Positions 61,239-64,000 of a DNA stretch of 64,000 bases are shown in pieces. Position numbers and translations under genes: made by a program. The DNA is from Ketobacter alkanivorans (GTDB taxonomy: Bacteria; Pseudomonadota; Gammaproteobacteria; Pseudomonadales; Ketobacteraceae), in contig NZ_CP022684.1 in NCBI RefSeq assembly GCF_002863865.1, positions 1,827,501-1,891,500 of the forward strand, in the 5' to 3' direction. Under the pieces are notes generated by a model that was given only the letters and a program-made list of their open reading frames with translations, was not told the DNA's origin and ran no database searches. Position 1 is the stretch's first letter. Each line of letters begins with the position of its first letter.

Positions 61239-62399
61239 TTAAGTGAAGGTCACATCCAGCCCCAGTTCTTTTGCAATGATCATGGTTTGGATCTGGCTGG
61301 AGCCATCGCCGATTCGCGTTATGCGCGTGTCACGTGCATAACGCGACACAGGACAATCATTCATAAAGCCATAACCACCATGAACCTGAACTGCCAGATC
61401 GGCAACTTCAGAGGATGACTCACAACAGTAGTACTTAGCCATCGCCAACTCATAAATGCTGGCTGTTCCAGCATCCGCTTTCATCGCTGCCGAACGCGCC
61501 AGCAACCGGGACGTTTCCACCTTCACGGCCATATCAGCGATCATTTTCTGGATCATCTGCAGTCCGCCCAGACTACGGCCAAAGGCTTGACGCTCGTTTA
61601 CATAGGCAATTGAATGATCAAGACAGGCTTGTGATAAACCCAAAGCACAGGCAGACAAAAAGCAGCGGGCGGATTGATAGGTTTTATGCACGATATAACG
61701 CCCATCACCTTCATTGCCCACCATCATCTCATCACCAACTTCTGCCCCGTCCAGATAAATGGGATGAGTATCGGAGGAGCGCCAGCCCAGCTTATCGTAT
61801 GATTTACCGATGGTGACACCGGGTGTTCCAGCAGGCACCAGGAACAAACTCATTTTAGACTTAGCTGCATCTTTAGGACTGGTAACTGCTGCCACCAAAT
61901 TATAGGTCGTGATGTCTGTACCGGAGTTGGTAATAAAAGCTTTCTCGCCTGAGATGGACCACTTGTCGCCCTTCCTGTCGGCCCGTGTTGTAAAGCCTGC
62001 CGTCCAAGAGCCAGCCTGGGGCTCAGTTCCTGCAATAGACCCTACAGCAGTCCCCGCCACAATACCCGGCAGATACTCTTGCTTTTGCATATCGCTGCCG
62101 AAAGATTGCAGCGTTAAGCCGGTGGCCACCGCGACCATGGCTGACAAGGCGAAGGTTTGATCTGCTCGAGCCAACTCTTCAATAGCCAGCGACATCTCCA
62201 GTATTCCCAAACCCAGGCCACCATGCTCTTCCTTGAATGGAATAGCGCAAACACCAATATCCCGGTTCATTTTCAGATATAAATCAGTGGGAAACTCGGC
62301 TTTCTTATCTAGCTCGAAAGCAATGGGTGCCAACTCTGATTGGGCCCACTCCCTAACTGTGTTCTGAAGCGTTTTTTGGTCTTGCGTCAATTCAAACAT
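61239..62399 (-). CDS. acyl-CoA dehydrogenase (promoter-proximal)
   Basis: A 386-residue acyl-CoA dehydrogenase: SIAGTEPQAGSWTAGFTTRADRKGDKWSISGEKAFITNSG, SYDKLGWRSSDTHPIYLDGAEVGDEMMVGNEGDGRY, ERQAFGRSLGGLQMIQKMIADMAVKVE and the end VHGGYGFMNDCPVSRYARDTRITRIGDGSSQIQTMIIAKELG. The usual catalytic E-G-T is replaced by D-G-S, so Asp or another acidic residue may act as base. It is the first gene of the leftward operon, divergent from the hydratase at 62605 across 205 bases. Confidence 0.93.
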   Translation of the reverse strand: MFELTQDQKTLQNTVREWAQSELAPIAFELDKKAEFPTDLYLKMNRDIGVCAIPFKEEHGGLGLGILEMSLAIEELARADQTFALSAMVAVATGLTLQSFGSDMQKQEYLPGIVAGTAVGSIAGTEPQAGSWTAGFTTRADRKGDKWSISGEKAFITNSGTDITTYNLVAAVTSPKDAAKSKMSLFLVPAGTPGVTIGKSYDKLGWRSSDTHPIYLDGAEVGDEMMVGNEGDGRYIVHKTYQSARCFLSACALGLSQACLDHSIAYVNERQAFGRSLGGLQMIQKMIADMAVKVETSRLLARSAAMKADAGTASIYELAMAKYYCCESSSEVADLAVQVHGGYGFMNDCPVSRYARDTRITRIGDGSSQIQTMIIAKELGLDVTFT

Positions 62400-62604
62400 C
62401 GTGAGGATCTCGTTATTGGTCTTGGTGTTATCGTTCGTATGCGGTGCTTTGCAGGATAGAAATCATTATGCGGAGAACCCCCAGCACACCCATCGTCCAA
62501 GTGGACTAGGACATTCCAGAGCCCCTGCAATACCTTTTGCCATGTACATTTGCGCGCTATAAACGGCTTCGCAAGGCACAATAAAAACAACTTTAGGCAA
62601 AGTC

Positions 62605-63384
62605 ATGACTCAACTTGTACTGCACACTCATCGGCAGGAGCACATCCTGCGGTTGACCATGAATCAACCGGAAAACCTCAATTCCCTGGGGTTTAAACTG
62701 GTGGCAGCCTTGCGAGCGTCATTACAGGAAGCCACCAGGGATGACGCCATACGGGTTCTGATTCTGACCGGCACCGGCAAAGGGTTCTGTGCCGGGGCCG
62801 ACCTTAAAACAATGAATCACCCTTACGCGCCCGGTGAACCGGACGTATTAGATTGCATTGTTGAACTGTTTGATGAGCTACGGAACTTTCCCAAGCCTGT
62901 GATTGCCGCTGTAAACGGCATTACGGCAGCAGGTGGCATGGAGCTGATGATGTGCTGTGATCTTATCTATGCCGCCCGCAGCGCGCGCATCGGCGATGCC
63001 CATTGCAATTACGGCATTGTCCCTGGTGGCGGTGGGGCTGCGATTCTGCCACGCCTTCTGCCTGCTGCCATCGCCAAGTATCTATTGTTCACCGGGGAAC
63101 TCCTGCCTGCCGATAAGCTGCAACACTATGGCTTGGTCAATGCCGTGCTGGATGACGATCAGTTACTGGATCACGCAACTACTGTGGCCAGTGTCATTGC
63201 ACAGAAAAGCCCGATCGGTTTACGCAGGACCAAACAAGTGGCTAACGAAGCGCTGGACAAGTCCGCCGCCGACGCCATTATCCACGAACGCTTGGCCGCA
63301 CGAGATCAGTTTCGTTCTTATGACTATCGCGAAGGCATCAACGCTTTTTTGGAAAAGCGAAAACCTGAATTCAAGGGCTATTAA
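62605..63384 (+). CDS. enoyl-CoA hydratase/isomerase
   Basis: A 259-residue crotonase-fold enzyme: VLILTGTGKGFCAGADLKTMNHP, AAVNGITAAGGMELMMCCDLIYAARSARIGDAHCNYGIVPGGGGAAILPRLL and later KSPIGLRRTKQVANEA. The two catalytic Glu positions of the hydratases are changed (CNYGIVPG has Asn/Tyr instead of the usual Glu at the second site), so an isomerase or hydrolase role is possible. A thiolase gene starts immediately after its stop codon. Confidence 0.9.
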   Translation: MTQLVLHTHRQEHILRLTMNQPENLNSLGFKLVAALRASLQEATRDDAIRVLILTGTGKGFCAGADLKTMNHPYAPGEPDVLDCIVELFDELRNFPKPVIAAVNGITAAGGMELMMCCDLIYAARSARIGDAHCNYGIVPGGGGAAILPRLLPAAIAKYLLFTGELLPADKLQHYGLVNAVLDDDQLLDHATTVASVIAQKSPIGLRRTKQVANEALDKSAADAIIHERLAARDQFRSYDYREGINAFLEKRKPEFKGY

Positions 63385-64000
63385 ATGACGGGTATCTGCA
63401 TCATCGGCGTCGGCATGACCCGCTTTGGCCGACATCGAGATAAAAGCCTGAAGCAGCTAAGCTGTGAAGCAGTGGATGCGGCCCTGATTGACGCAGGCCT
63501 ACAACGCAATCAGATCGAAGAGATCCACTTCGCAAACTGCGTGCAAGGCTATATGGATGGCCAACATATGATACGGGGGCACGCCATATTTCTGGAGCAG
63601 GGGTTCCAAGGCATTCCTATTTTTAATCTGGAAAGCGGTTGCGCCAGCGGCAGCATGGCGTTTCATCAGGCGGTACGCTGCCTGCTTTCAGGTCAGGCCG
63701 ATGTCGTCATGGCAGTAGGTGCAGAAAAAATGGTCTGCGACGATAAAGGCAAGATGTTTAATGCATTCACCAGTGCCTGGGATATAGCAAGAACCGACTG
63801 GCAGATGAATATAATTGAACAGATGGCTGCCGGACCAATCCCCTCTGGCAGCCAGTCTGACAAACCTTACAGCCCTTTTATGGACGTATACAAAGCAGAG
63901 TTCATTCAGCATCAAAAACTCTACGACAGCACGGTGCGCCAGGTTGCTGCTATTTGCGCAAAAAACCATCTTCACTCCACACACAACCCCAATGCGCAAT
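63385..64000 (+). CDS. thiolase / SCP2-type acetyl-CoA acetyltransferase (3' end outside window)
   Basis: The ATG at 63385 is adjacent to the hydratase stop and opens a frame running off the window after 205 codons. It reads MTGICIIGVGMTRFGRH, QLSCEAVDAALIDAGLQ, IFNLESGCASGSMAFHQAVRCLLSGQADVVMAVGAEKM, with the nucleophilic Cys in SGCASG, then PFMDVYKAEFIQHQKLYDSTVRQVAAICAKNH. This is the non-decarboxylating thiolase family in the lipid-transfer SCP-x branch, which cleaves 3-ketoacyl-CoA. It is probably co-transcribed with the hydratase. Confidence 0.9.
   Translation, partial: MTGICIIGVGMTRFGRHRDKSLKQLSCEAVDAALIDAGLQRNQIEEIHFANCVQGYMDGQHMIRGHAIFLEQGFQGIPIFNLESGCASGSMAFHQAVRCLLSGQADVVMAVGAEKMVCDDKGKMFNAFTSAWDIARTDWQMNIIEQMAAGPIPSGSQSDKPYSPFMDVYKAEFIQHQKLYDSTVRQVAAICAKNHLHSTHNPNAQ

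Overview
The window is a stretch of bacterial chromosome of moderate GC content, with dense, mostly monocistronic or short-operon gene layout and no rRNA, tRNA, CRISPR array, phage or insertion sequence that I can recognise. The gene content points to an aerobic marine or soil gammaproteobacterium that lives on lipids, hydrocarbons, steroids or terpenoids. It carries six AMP-dependent acyl-CoA ligases, four acyl-CoA dehydrogenases, an acyl-CoA carboxylase, three MpaB-type (DUF2236) oxygenases, CoA-transferases and enoyl-CoA hydratases. YqhD, a 7TMR-DISM hybrid kinase, a TonB-dependent receptor and a FNT channel next to a phosphatase-kinase fit a Pseudomonadales/Alcanivorax/Ketobacter-like genome. 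That placement is inference from gene content only.

Layout. 1-5.3 kb: DUF2834 protein (cut by the window edge), CoA-transferase, HupE/UreJ protein, pyruvate kinase and the first MpaB oxygenase. 5.4-8.4 kb: leftward group of acyl-CoA ligase, SRPBCC protein and NmrA-type reductase. 8.5-13.2 kb: FAD-linked 2-hydroxyacid dehydrogenase, NTF2-like protein, a chemoreceptor with a probable N-terminal frameshift and a class V aminotransferase. 13.3-15.9 kb: a large secreted multidomain protein unlike its neighbours. 16.2-22.5 kb: CaiC-like ligase, 3-ketosteroid-dehydrogenase-like flavoprotein, SDR, an orphan protein and YqhD. 22.6-30.4 kb: a deaminase-like protein, a stand-alone acyl carrier protein and a convergent six-gene operon.

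30.9-34.3 kb: an adjacent acyl-CoA dehydrogenase pair and the second MpaB. 34.4-38.0 kb: TetR regulator, then a formate/nitrite transporter behind a good sigma-54 promoter, then a PP2C-kinase fusion. 38.1-43.2 kb: hybrid histidine kinase and TonB receptor. 43.3-48.1 kb: AraC regulator divergent from a 1252-residue ferredoxin + ferredoxin-NADP reductase + molybdopterin oxidoreductase fusion. 48.2-51.1 kb: peroxiredoxin-like protein, third MpaB, a wax-ester-synthase remnant and a small beta-barrel protein. 51.1-62.4 kb: a tightly overlapping leftward catabolic operon of liu/atu type. 62.6-64 kb: divergent enoyl-CoA hydratase and a thiolase cut by the window edge.

Two loci stand out as possibly undescribed. 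The first is 23.2-30.4 kb: an MDR reductase, a KASIII with intact Cys-His-Asn, an SDR, an acyl ligase, a second KASIII-like protein that has lost all three catalytic residues, a HHxxxDG acyltransferase and an ACP. This looks like a small fatty-acyl natural-product pathway with a PqsB/PqsC-like active/inactive ketosynthase pair. The second is the single-chain redox fusion at 44.4-48.1 kb, which would carry electrons from NAD(P)H through FAD and Fe-S clusters to a molybdenum site in one polypeptide.
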